A stretch of 64,000 nucleotides of DNA from Cephalotrichum gorgonifer (taxonomy: Eukaryota > Ascomycota > Sordariomycetes > Microascales > Microascaceae), in NCBI GenBank assembly GCA_900312665.1, contig ONZQ02000003.1, positions 2,977,728 to 3,041,727 on the forward strand, written 5' to 3'. The first letter of the stretch is position 1; each line of letters opens with the position of its first letter. Under the pieces are notes generated by a model. It had not been told where the DNA came from. It was given only the letters and a program-made list of their open reading frames with translations, and searched no databases. Below are positions 34,017-45,453 of the stretch, one piece after another. The translations under genes and the position numbers were made by a program.

Positions 34017-34813
34017 AAAGCGATGGTCGGCTCATTGACGGCTACGTAACAACCGAAAAGAGAGCCCTCTCCTCCCTGCGTGTACGGCCCACGGAATGAT
34101 GTAATTTGAACGGACAAGTCCCTTATGTGCCGAGCCCCCGTGAGGTTGAAAGTCAAGGCCAAGTTAGGAAAAGAGGGAATACATGTCACCACCATGTAAG
34201 TCATATAGAGGTCTCAACTGAAGTCAAATCTCGTCACTAGCTAAATCTATGCTAGCACACGAATACTCCCTCATGTAGGCTATAAGCTCAGCTCGACAAA
34301 TGTCTTGCTCCGCTGACTACTTCCCCAAATAATTATACATAAAAGTCAACATCGGCAATGTTTGTCATGTCCGTGAATGGCGTCACCCCCACCTACTATT
34401 GCTCTTGCAAATACCGGGCTACATTCTCGCCTAAGTCCTGTTTGGAAGAAATCGGGTCGTACGATGCGTACGATGTAGGAACGGGTCGTCGATGAGGTCG
34501 CCACTGGGAGTCACGGAGTAGTGTATGAGAGGGTATAAGGGGCGTTAAAGTGGAAACTCTCCTATCCGAAGTACGGGAGGTAGGAGAGGCGGTACTTCTC
34601 GATGAGCCACAAGCCACCACTTTATTGCCCAAAGGTAACAGTGGTGCGATAGTCTTGTCACGGGCGAAACGGCGCTCTTAGTCGGTCTACATACAGTGGC
34701 TAGGAGGATGCTTTAACCCCCTGAAACTGACATAAGGTTGAACACAAACTGCGGTAAAGTTGTATCGCTCGAGTCTCTCACGTGTATTAATACTGGCGGC
34801 GGGGGAAAAAGGC

Positions 34814-34829
34814 GGGGGGGGGGGGGGGG
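34814..34829. repeat. G16 homopolymer
   Basis: Sixteen consecutive G within a longer G-rich segment (34798-34838) that could form a G-quadruplex on the + strand; length may be affected by sequencing error. Confidence 0.85.
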
Positions 34830-36016
34830 TAGGGGCGGCTAACACATCCTGCCCCCACGGTACCTGCCCTTGCACAGATGCCAGACTAGCGCGGCTCATC
34901 CCATGGGGAGGTGGAGAGGCAACATTTTCTCTAATGGAGTATTAGAGGAGAGGCTTGGAAGTGCACATCTACCTGTCGCTAGTCGCGCCTCGGCAGGCAT
35001 GAAGAAGTAGCCTGTCCATGGCTCCGCTGCTGTTTCAGAGTTACAAATCTGAATCTGGTTTACTACGCTTAAGATATCCAAGGAGCGCTGGTAGTGCGAC
35101 GAGATATCCCAGCATATAACTATTTGAACTACGCCGCATGACAGTGTCGCCTTAGCTTGGTGGCGGTGGTCGACACACGCATATGTTGCCAGATATGTGG
35201 TTTCCGCCTATATGCACACGCTCTACTACCCCAGTATTTATGTCGTACCTGTTTAGAATCACTGGTATATCTTGATACATAACATAACCTATCGCGACCC
35301 TAGGTGACGGCCTTTTCCCTCGGACCAAGCCCATGCCTCTTTTTTTGCTCGGCTCTGAGAGGCTTACATGTACGCCACGTGGTAGCGTCTAGTACGGAAT
35401 CTCGATGTTGTTCCACGAAGGGCCCGTTAGGTACTGTGGCAAGACCTTCTTGGCACCTTCCAGTGGGTCTCAACGCAAGGGGATCATCAGGGGGACGGAA
35501 GGGTTCTTTCAATTTGAATATTTCAGTGTTTCTATTGGACTCGGGTCGGATATATGTGGCGGTGCCAAGTATGCATTACGTTTATGAACCGAACCACGGC
35601 CAATAGAGAAGTCAAAGTTCCGGGTTAAGTGGGGCCGGACTCCGTTCTGGATTTCGGACCTCCTCCCGTCCTCTTGGCAGGACAGGATTTTCAGATGTCG
35701 GAACCCTTGCGAGGTAAGTCGTGAGGTACCTATTTAAAATCCCATGTTCGCTCGTCTTGGCTTTTTGTCTTCTGTCCATCCTTGCTACTCCCAAACACGA
35801 GTACTCTCAAACGCCAACTAGAACCTTGACTCTGTGCTTTCATGGGACCCCTTCCTGCCATACAGATATTCTGCTCTATGGAATCTAGATCCATTCACTT
35901 CGCGATTCCTCGCCAAGCCCACCTCCCCCTACAGGAAAAAGGCAACGACCCTCGATAAGGCCAAAGGTGCAAGACAATACTATTCTTTTAGCTTGTCGTA
36001 GTCACATTCAGGCACG

Positions 36017-37447
36017 ATGTACGCCTTAATCAACGCGGCGTCTCCTTGGTTGAACGAGCATATCAAGTCGTTCATCCGCGAGCACGTCCCGGACTCCGTC
36101 TTTATTGACGACGTCGAAGACTTCCCGGACAATCCGTCGTCGGTTTTCCAATTCTGTGACGGTTGGGCTCTCAATGCCAATTTTGCCGTCGCTAACTCCA
36201 TCGAGTCGGCCCTGATCAACGCATATCCCAGCAGCGATGCCATCGCCCGGAAAGACTACCTCTCCAAGGTGGTGGAAATCTGGACCGCTAAACGACCCGA
36301 GAGTGTTCTTAGGAACCATGTCCCGGTCACGGTGCGGCTGAATCTCGATTATGCCGAGTATGTCGAGGAGTCCCTGGCCGAGGCCGACGATCTCACCCTG
36401 TTGTACTCCTTAGAGGAGAACGAGGGCAAGTCTGGACCACAGAGGGAGTGGTGGATTCTCAAGCCTGCCCTAGTGGACTGCGGCGCTGGAATCCGACTCT
36501 TCAGCACGTTGGATGAGCTTGCGAGCCATCTTGAGCTTGCCGAGTACGAATACGATGACGACGAAACTTCGGAAGAGGTTAGCGAAGTGGGGGAGGTGGC
36601 GGGCGCACCATCGAACGCGAACAAGTCCGGGTTTGCTTCTGCCATCGCAGCCTACGGTCTGGATGCCATGATCACTGCTACTGGAGCCATGACACTCGAT
36701 GGAAAGCCAGAAAAGTCTCAAGGCAGGTCAAAGAGGCCGCAGTACATATTCAAGGCGGACGGGCGTATCCCCTCGGCACAGATGCGTACTTTCGTGGCCC
36801 AGAGGTATATCGCTTCGGTTCCCGTTATCGACAAGCGAAAGTGGCACGTCCGCGCTTACGTTCTCTCCATTGGTCGCCTCAAGGTTTACACCTTCAAGGA
36901 GATGCTCACCCTCCTGGCCGGCGAGGACTACGAGCCGCCTTGGGAGAATCCTAGCCTGAGGGCGTCCCTGACCAATACCGCACTCCAGGACGAGGCTGAT
37001 TTCAACATCAAGGAGCCGATGCGGGACTTCGCTACGATTGATGATGATGTCCTACCCGGGGACTGGAAAGCTCAAACTTTCGACCAGATTTGTAAGATAA
37101 ATGCGGAGATTTTCCTCGGCGCCGTGCACACGATGGCCGACAAATTTACGACGATAAACAAATCTTTCGAGTTGTTTGCTGTGGACTACCTCCTGGACAC
37201 GTCCGGGAATGCGTGGCTGCTCGAGGTCAACGAGACGCCTGCCTTTTACCAGCACGGGTTTGCGGGCCCGTTGTCCCTACGTCTCATGGAGTCGGTGATA
37301 TGTATCGCCATGGACCACATGGGGAAGGCGAACATGGCCGATCCCCGAAACAATGAAGTGAGGGAACGGATGAAGCTGGTGCTTGATGAGACTGACACTC
37401 TTGCCAAGAGCATGATTTCCAACATTGTGCCCGAGGACAGTGTATAG
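36017..37447 (+). CDS. Tubulin-tyrosine-ligase-family ATP-grasp ligase
   Basis: Intronless, 476 residues. The C-terminal two thirds is an ATP-grasp TTL domain: WWILKPALVDCGAGIRLF (nucleotide lysine loop), FVAQRYIASVPVIDKRKWHVRAYVL, and FELFAVDYLLDTSGNAWLLEVNETPAF, with the metal-binding Glu/Asn near the end. An acidic insertion (~180-195, EYDDDETSEEVSE) sits in the domain. It resembles the TTL part of yeast Pby1, without the SurE phosphatase part of that protein. Fungi generally lack the classical tubulin detyrosination cycle, so the acceptor is probably another protein (inference). The ATG at 36017 is the first in the frame. The gene is convergent with the large membrane-protein gene. Confidence 0.88.
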   Translation: MYALINAASPWLNEHIKSFIREHVPDSVFIDDVEDFPDNPSSVFQFCDGWALNANFAVANSIESALINAYPSSDAIARKDYLSKVVEIWTAKRPESVLRNHVPVTVRLNLDYAEYVEESLAEADDLTLLYSLEENEGKSGPQREWWILKPALVDCGAGIRLFSTLDELASHLELAEYEYDDDETSEEVSEVGEVAGAPSNANKSGFASAIAAYGLDAMITATGAMTLDGKPEKSQGRSKRPQYIFKADGRIPSAQMRTFVAQRYIASVPVIDKRKWHVRAYVLSIGRLKVYTFKEMLTLLAGEDYEPPWENPSLRASLTNTALQDEADFNIKEPMRDFATIDDDVLPGDWKAQTFDQICKINAEIFLGAVHTMADKFTTINKSFELFAVDYLLDTSGNAWLLEVNETPAFYQHGFAGPLSLRLMESVICIAMDHMGKANMADPRNNEVRERMKLVLDETDTLAKSMISNIVPEDSV

Positions 37448-38032
37448 TACTAGTCTGTGTGAGTAGATGAACCCCCCCTTCTCTCCCCCGTTATCGATTT
37501 CCAATGGGCAGGCTATGTTTAACCGCGGGACGCTAGGCAGCCAACTATCTCAATTCTGGTGACATTGGTCACGAAGAAAAAAGCGAAAAGGGACGTTGAC
37601 AGTTTTAATATAACGTGAAACTTCACTGACTCGCGAAATACAAGAAATATATGCCTAATTCTTTTGTTTGCCGTTCGTAATGCACTGTAACAGGAAAATT
37701 CAATCGGCCAATACACTAGAACGCCTCCGCGGATGGCTGTAGTGAAGTGTCCTGGTGATACCGGCGTAGATGGGGATATATGGGAAGCCATGAGCATGTG
37801 GGGAGCCGCGGCCTGGTGGCTTGAGGAATATCATATCTTGTCTGAGGAGTCAACACCTTGTTGGAGTCGAGATGATTACACTATAAGAGATTACCCCAGG
37901 TTACGCCACCCCCCTCACCTGATTTGGAACGTTACCCTCTACCTAGAGAGTGAATCGACTAGATTGACCCAAGGAAATAGACAGAACAACTACATTCAGA
38001 TATGGTAAACGCTAGGACAAACGTTTCCTAGG
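37448..38032. other. Convergent 3' region
   Basis: Spacer of about 0.6 kb between the TTL gene (+) and the membrane-protein gene (-). No gene recognised. Confidence 0.55.
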
Positions 38033-40578
38033 TCATTCCGGTGATTTATTAACAAGGCCCTGGCTTTCTAGCCCCGGAGTATCGTCCCTCTCGCTGATGC
38101 TGCCAAGTTTGACCAAGCGAGACCCATTCTTCTCGCTCCATTCCCCACTTGGCATGGTGAGAGAGCTATTTTGAGGGAACATGAATGTGGTGAAGATTCT
38201 GCCAGACGACAACTGTAGCATGCGGAGGCGGAGGTGCGAGACGCTGACCTTCCCGAGGCAGGTCGATATAACGGCAATCAAACCGGTCATGACGATGAAG
38301 AGCAGGAGCAGGATTGCGGGGATTCCATATAAAAGGTCATAAGTAATGCGGCGTCTGAGGGGGCTAATCTCGACAGGAACGGTTTCGTCTTCACCCTTGT
38401 TCAGACGACCTAAGGCGCCTCTTGTTCCGACCACAGCCGAGGCAGCGAGATCTGTCCATAGCAGCTTAATAATGGTCGATGCTCCTGTTGAATCGGAAGA
38501 AAGTGACTGCCAACGGGTGAATATGGACATGCTTGCCGCGCCATGAAGATCGAACGGCCGGTCCGGGTCCAGGTTGAATATTTCATTCATGGTTGAGGTC
38601 GCAACTGTGCTGCCGGGTAGGTTGTTGCCGGAGTGGAGGCTGCTAGGGGGAAGGCCGGGAGCAAGTCCGGCTGAGACACCAGGAATGTAGAAAAAAGGCT
38701 GCCGAACAGTGGACACGTTCTCGTGCGCTTCGTACTCCGGTGATATCAACCCCCAGATCGGATTAAACCCATCAAACGACAAACCCGACTCCTCAAAGCC
38801 CCAGAGAGGGTGATCGGCTTCGCTGGCGTACGCTTTTGGCTCAATATTTGTGACTGCCAGGCCCTCGAGTCCCCGGGAATTGTCGGTCGTATTGAAAGAA
38901 AAGCTGACTGTCTTGATAGTGGCCCGAACAGTCGCAGCACAGGAGTGGAGAGAGGAAGACCATTTACTCCCTTTGTCAAATATTGACGGCGGACCGCCAT
39001 CGACCCGCACTGGGGCGCCTTGTAGGAGGCCGCACCCGACGTAAACGTTAGAGATGGTAGCCATGTCGCTAGTGCCGGCACAGGCATTGTTGATATCGTT
39101 CAGATCGCCACTCGTAATGTTATACGGGTTTAGATGCTCCTTTCCAATGAGGTCTAGGTAATTCCCAAACTGAGCCGACAGTCCTAAGGTTACGTACTGG
39201 CTACGGGTTCTCGCCTTTAGAGGAAAGGTTTTGCCGATTTCAGACCTGAGGTAGGAGAAAGCAGCCCCGTCGGTGTGATTTTCCTTTGGATTTGTAATAT
39301 TGTATACCATCATCGTGTAAGCGTTGTTGAGATACGCGGCCTCGTACGCACGTGCTTGGAGATCAGGGTTGGACTGCACAGCAGTATCGTCGAGCGTGGA
39401 TTGGTAGGTGATGTCGATGTCGGTGAAGCCTCCTCTGTCAGTAATAACGAGGTTCCGTATGCCTACTATATCCGAAAAATTTGTTGAGATCTCGAAGTCG
39501 AAGGTGAGATTTGTGTTGACACAGCTTGCGTCGGGTTCAATAAATAGCAAATCTTCTTCCCATGTGGCGCCACGATCTACCCCAGTCGGGATCGTGTGGC
39601 TCCTGAAGCCGATACCACCCGTTTTAGCGTCAACAATTAGGCCCTCCACGATCTTGTACGCATCCTGGAGGATGAAAGAGTCAAGCTGACGATATAGCCC
39701 AACATCAGATTCAGTACCATTATCGTAATAATCGGTGATGGCGGTGGACAGTTGTCTCCATTCGATATCAAAGAAGTTTGAGATTGTAGTAGCCTGGCCC
39801 GCTGTGCCGCTTGAGAAGATCTCTTGGAGAATATCAGGAATGGCGGAACTGAGTCCATAGGGGAATTCCCAGAGAGTCGAGCCATTGCTTCGAGTCGTCT
39901 CCACAACGTCGCCCGTGTAGGGACAGGCAATTGGTCCTTCGCCATAGCAATGCCGGTTGAACTTCCCTGTGCCGCGAGGAGACGTTCCGGCTGAGAAAGG
40001 ACCCGTGTCTCTCGCATACTCGAATGTGCCAGCCCGTCGGGATAGAGGGGCAAGCTTCTCGCCCAACCCAAGAGGAGTGACGACACCAGCAACCGCGACT
40101 AGGAGTGCTACTGCAGGAAAGGAGGAAGAGAGGACTTGAATCCATCGGCGAACATGGTGATGAGGATTCGAAGTGTCTGAGCGTAGAAGTATAGGCCATA
40201 GCGAGCCTTGGATGGTCTGGTTTGCGACGGACCTAGGATCTCATGTTTAGCGGCTTACAGGTGAATCCCTGCCAAGCTCCATTATCAAATTGTGACGAAT
40301 GGAGATGTGGAATACTCGACTCTACTCGCCAATTTGGTATACAACGAACGGTGTGATATAAAGGAAGATGTAATAGCTTACCAAGTACTTGCGGTCTCGG
40401 TGTCGCGTAAGGAGCCCGCAAGGAGATAAGTAAGAGCAATTGGGCAAAAGATCCGGGCTAGGAAAAAGTGGTTAGAAATGCTTAGACAGATCGAAGTAGG
40501 TGAGGCGCGAAGGACTAGCTCACCAAAAATAATACCTGCGGCAATGATACCGGCCACTTGTCCGATCGACGGGTCCAT
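38033..40578 (-). CDS. Large fungal membrane protein of unknown function with a long extracellular loop
   Basis: 776 residues in three exons: 40578-40524, 40457-40382 and 40232-38033, with introns of 66 and 149 nt. Splicing creates an N-terminal region with apolar segments (QVAGIIAAGIIF, CPIALTYLLAGS), then SVANQTIQGSLWPILLRSDT and a membrane segment (FPAVALLVAVAGVVTPLGL). A loop of about 500 residues follows, with many N-x-S/T sites and scattered cysteines, which is probably outside the cell. A final membrane segment (LLYGIPAILLLLFIVMTGLIAVIS) precedes a short polar tail. This layout occurs in an uncharacterised family widespread in Pezizomycotina (recognition from memory, not searched). No enzymatic motif seen; a surface receptor-like or adhesion role is conceivable. 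Confidence 0.82.
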
Positions 40579-42238
40579 CGTCTTGATGGATGGAGCTTAT
40601 CTTGCCGTTGGGTCCTTTTCCTTGAACGGAAGAGTATCCCACTTATAGGAGTAAAACATAAGCGATTCTAATGTTATATTTGCCGCAACCGACAGCCTTG
40701 TCTCACCACCTTCTGGGTTGCATTGTAATATTATTTTCGTGGCTGAGCTTTGAGTGATGCTGGTGCAGATCATATCATTTGTTCAGCCTCCATTGGTTAA
40801 CATCAGAACTCTGGTGGGTGGCAGTCGTAAGCGGAGGAATTATTATTCCATTCTGAGGATCCATATACCTCGTACAAGTACTTGGACAAGTGGTTGAAAT
40901 CTTGTCGAAGATTCATTAAGTGGCATCCAACATACAAGGCAAGTAAGTCTTCGCTCGTCGAAAATCCAAGGTTGTACTACTTGCAGACCCAACACATCTA
41001 TCAACAGTGAATTCTAGTTTCCTTCCTGTGGTGAGTATACGGATCGATATCGAAAGATTAGTTGGCAAAAATGGTGCACCTCGTCGATCAACAAGAGCCC
41101 AGTTCGGTGATATGATGTGAAAACGTAGCAGGCAGATGCTCTGTCAAATTACCAACGCCTTGGAGAGAAGGTACCTCCTTGTTCTATATTCCCAGAAGAT
41201 ATGTCCAGCAGCCAGTTATTTGATTTTCTGATGGTGCCATAATATCCGTATCCATCGCCCAGTTTCCCTTGTGGCGGGCACAAACGCGGTCTCGCGATGG
41301 TGGTTCGACCAGTGTGGGAAACCTTGTGGATCCAAACAGGCCTGTGTCCAGCCCTCGAATAGGATGAATGCTTTTGTAGTGTGTTGTTTGTACCACATTT
41401 GGTTGGTGGAGTGCTGTCAAATGAAGTTTGTCAGTGACAGGGCCCATTGTCGGAAATGATCTAGATACGGCTAGAGTAGGACTAGGGGTGAGCAATGTGT
41501 GAGCGTCAAGGGAAGTGTATGTACGAGTAGTATGGAAATGAGGCCGCCTCTCTGTGCCAGAGACGGATTTAATGGATCCCCGTCAACCTAGCCCGATTCA
41601 GACTAATGAGCCCCGCATCATCCCGTTGGGAACAAACGGTCGAGCTGTAAATGGCTGCCGACCTGCCGATCCCAAAGGCCATGCGACTCAGCCCCCCAAT
41701 CCATGCTTGTACTTGTACCCATGTCCGCGATGTCCGATTAAGATAGTAGGCCCGACCACCCCCAGGCTCTGGAGGTAATATCTCCCGATCGAGTTCCAAT
41801 CAAACCACAATTAGGGAGTGCAAAATCAAGGCGTCTTCGACTCCGCAAAGCCGGCTGGGTACACAATCGCAAGACGGGGAACACGAAACAACAGTGAACG
41901 AAACAAATGTCCTAGCCCGCAGACCGCCCCTACGACAAAAAGGGCGTACGGGTAAGCGACTTGAGGAGACAAACGATGAGTGCCAGCAGCTTCTGGCAAA
42001 ATCTTCCCCGTGCCGCTAGGAACGAGCTGGAGGTCGCTCGTCCACACTGAGATGTAGCATATCCTGACAACCAGCATGAGCTAGCACCGACTGGAACCTA
42101 TGTAAAAAGGAATACTGGCTCGTGGGGGCTCGGGCTGCGTAGTCACAGTTCCGGGATGCGTCTGGTCTTGAGTAGGATATGGGAATGATCTGGCGGCAGT
42201 CTAGTCGTGATGCAAGTACTTGTTATACACACTCTGTA
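40579..42238. other. Intergenic region of about 1.7 kb
   Basis: Upstream of the membrane-protein gene and 3' flank of the GH127 gene, both on the minus strand. No gene supported. Contains GTACAAGTAC at 40872 and the same motif reversed at 41709, in a longer form shared with 49426. Confidence 0.5.
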
Positions 42239-44197
42239 CTATCGTCTGAAACACCAAACTCTCATACCTCCTCTGCCTCCGCGGTTGGCACGAGCATAGA
42301 ATGGAATGAAAACCAGATCCTTTTCCTCACCATGTGCCCAAGGCTTGTCATCGTACAACTTCGAAGCATTGGAGCCCATAAGCGTCCTCCCCTTCGCTAT
42401 AACAGGTATAACCTCGTGGTCTAGAATGCTCATCGGTGCCCCATCCTTAACATTATCCTCAGAGATGACAAAACTGTCGATATCAAGATCATTGTCGACA
42501 TCCTCAATGCAGTAAACCAAGGGGCCTCGCATGATGCAGACCTCATTCTTCCCCAGCTTCGGGTTGGCGTACATCTTCTTCGGCTCCAATCCGAAGACAA
42601 TCTCAATCTCCCCGTTCTCGGTCTCTGGCAGATGCAGGTATCCGTTCTTGGCCTCGCCATGCCCTCCCGCTATTTTGTACCCACTCGCCCAGGCTGGGAT
42701 GCGTAGAGCTAACGCCGCAGTTCCCCTCCACGATATCTCGGCTTCCCCACTCCAGGGGGCTTTCGTCTTGATCGTTAAGATAGCATCGGTACCGGGGATA
42801 CGAAGGACGGAGGCTATATAGAGATGGATGGCGACAACGTTATCGTTCAGGGTGAAGATATATGCGCCGAGATTTCCCATCAGTTTCGCCACATTGGGCG
42901 GGCAGCACGCGACGTGGAACCAGCGGCTGCGCTCCTTGGGACGGCCGGTCATGGTGCGCAGTGGGTTCTCGTAGTAGAATGATTCGCCGTCTAGACCCAC
43001 TGCGCCGAGGAAGCCGTTGTAGAGGCATATCTCCATGACATCCGCGTATTCGGAGATGAGCCTCAGGCGCAACATCCTTTGGCACCAGACGATTAAGGCG
43101 AAAGTGGCACACGTTTCGGCGTAGCAGACACCGCCTTCCTCAGTGTCGTGGAGGACGTAGGGTTGGCTGAAGCCTTCCCACTGCTTGACAGAGCCTAGTC
43201 CACCAGTTATATACATCTTGCCATCGACCATATCTCTCCACAGTCGATCCAGAGCAGCCTTGAGGCCGGCGTGGTTCGTTAGACGGACTAGATCAGTCGC
43301 TGCGGTCATGAGATACATAGCGCGCACCGAGTGACCGCGCAGCTCGGTTTCCTCAATAAGCGGACGGTCGGCTTGGTGGTATGCGTAGTCTCTCGGCCGG
43401 CGGTAGACGGGTCTCATTTCGAATGTGTCGTAGTTGGAGGGGTCATTTCCACGAGCCCAGGCCTCATGGTCGAAATGGGTTTGGCCTTTGTCATCCCTCG
43501 AGCCCCGCTCCAGGATGAAGTATTGTGCGACCTTGAGCAGGAGGGGCTCCCTTGTCTGCTCATAGAGGCGTAGCAGTCCAATCTCTATCTCCTCGTGGCC
43601 CGGGTAGCCGCGTTTCTTTCCGGACTCGGAGCCGAAGATAGAGTCGATGTGCCGTACTACCTTCATGACAGGCTCCAGGAGCCGCCCGCTCTTGGTAAGG
43701 GTCTCGTACGCGACGCAGGCCTCGATTAGGTGTCCAAGGCAGTAGAGCTCGTGCATGTCGCGAAGGTTCGTCCACCGGCCCTCAACACCGCGGACGGTGT
43801 AATACGAGTTGATGTAACCATCAGGGTGCTGTGCTGCTCGGATGTTGTCCACGGCTTCCTCGACTTGGGCCATCATCGTCTCGTCCGGGTGGGTCATGAG
43901 GAAGTAGCAAGCCGCCTCCGTGGCCTTGTAAATATCGCTGTCCCAAAAGGGCTACAGTTTTATGGCGTTAGCCATAAGTTCCTGACGGGTAAAGGAGGAA
44001 TTCCCTGGTGGTCCCACTCATCGACAGATACATACGTGGGGCTTTTGCTCATGACCTTCTTTCCATTTCAGACAGTCCCAGTGGCCGGTGTCCTTCTGGG
44101 CTTTAACAAGTGCTGGTATGGTCTTTGTCCGACTACAATCACGGATGATAGACCAAAACTCCGAGGTGATATCGACATTCCGCGTGGGGATCTCCAT
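42239..44197 (-). CDS. GH127 beta-L-arabinofuranosidase (DUF1680 family)
   Basis: Glycoside hydrolase of 624 residues that should release L-arabinose from beta-linked arabino-oligosaccharides. Exons 44197-44036 and 43951-42239; the 84-nt phase 0 intron joins WKEGHEQKPH to PFWDSDIYKATEA. The (alpha/alpha)6 barrel and beta-sandwiches fill the whole length. Zinc-thiolate active site residues of the family are present: Glu333 and Cys335 (GGVCYAETC) and Cys403-Cys404 (ACCPPN), one of which is the nucleophile in characterised bacterial members. No signal peptide is visible from the ATG at 44197, so it is probably cytosolic. The gene is divergent from a sugar transporter at 45454, which suggests uptake of a short arabinoside followed by hydrolysis. 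Confidence 0.93.
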
Positions 44198-45453
44198 GGA
44201 GGCTTCACACCGGCAAGGTCGAGGGCTGGAAAATATGAGTCGATTGTTATTGGGCACAGAACGTTGGGACGACTTGGCTGTGCTGAAGGACTGGGTACTG
44301 ACAATGCTGCCAGGCCATTCGAGTGCATGCACCCAGAGTACGAGTATGTATAATGGTCAGTTTGGATTATATCCTGAACACTTACGTACTAATAACGTCC
44401 GCAGCAATGCAGTGGGTAAGTAACCCCCCGCTCGTCTCTGCGGCATTGACTTGGGACTCGGACCCCGTACTGTTTATGACGATACGTGGGGGAAAGCGCG
44501 ATTCATGAGCGCTAAACTAAGCCAAGATGAGATGTCATTGCAGTAAGGAGGATTGAAAGCCCCCCACGAAGTGAGCTCGGATGGAACTTTCCCTGGCTAT
44601 ATAGGGGATAGCGGGTCGTGTATTTAGAGAGTGGTGTAGAGGGCCTCGATGAGCTTACCACCCCTGGTCTGTCGGCAGATGGATAGGCTCTTGCACGTGT
44701 GGGGTTGAGCGTCGTATTTGATCCCGAGGGTCAGACAAGAGTTCCAACGTCGATATGTTGTCTGTGGAGGTGTCAAAAGTTTGTCGTGGAGGTCATGGAG
44801 ACTATGCGAGGTGCACCGGAAGGGGCATAGATCGTGGGGTTTGGTGAGGAAATGCGGGGGTCGAGCGCCTTCCGTGGGGGACAGAATCAACAGCGATGCA
44901 ACCTTCTTATGGAACCGCTCCAATGAAACACCAAGGCGTGAGCATCCATTTATATGGACCCCCATTCTAATTGCCACATCCGTTGCTCGTACGAGTACTC
45001 ATGAGTGCCAAGGGGGTTTTCTCCTTATTCGTGACGGAGCAATGCCTTCCGAACTCGTAGATGCGGGGACGTCGGGACACCAAACCCCGGATTTTCCCCA
45101 TGGGGATACAAACTTTGCGGGGTCTCCGCTATGGAGCCGGCGAAACTGGGGTTCGACTCAAGAAGTGATACATGACTGGTTGGAGACTCTAAACTAACGC
45201 TAACGTTGGCGCATCCTTGCGCGGGAAATGCTCTAGGCTTCCTAGTAATAGAAGCTTATGTTTCCCCGAAAACCTTGTTTATGAACGTATATTGGGGAGA
45301 TAAAGTATATAAAGCGAGCGAGTGTTCCGATGCTTTGTCCCATGATACTCTCATATCATAGTTCCAAGACTACACCGAGCTCCTTTGTATCCGGAATACT
45401 TCCAACCCCTCGATTCAGAATACAGAAGTCGTCGGTCTCCCGACAGCGCAGCT
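44198..45453. promoter_or_regulatory. Divergent control region of GH127 and sugar-transporter genes
   Basis: About 1.26 kb between two genes of likely shared function, transcribed away from each other. Contains a strong TATA box for the transporter; short open frames on both strands are not convincing. Shared control is inferred from layout. Confidence 0.5.
45306..45313 (+). promoter_or_regulatory. TATA box of the sugar-transporter gene
   Basis: TATATAAA, about 140 nt before the ATG at 45454. Confidence 0.65.

Larger units (their letters stand above)
33086..36016. other. Gene-free stretch of about 2.9 kb
   Basis: Upstream of the permease (-) and of the TTL-family gene (+). No supported gene. 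Notable contents: an exact GTACGGAGTAC at 33265, an A38 run (33977-34014), a G16 run (34814-34829), a weak relative of the 25-nt motif near 35620, and a TATTTAAAA element near 35728 that may serve the TTL gene. Confidence 0.5.
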
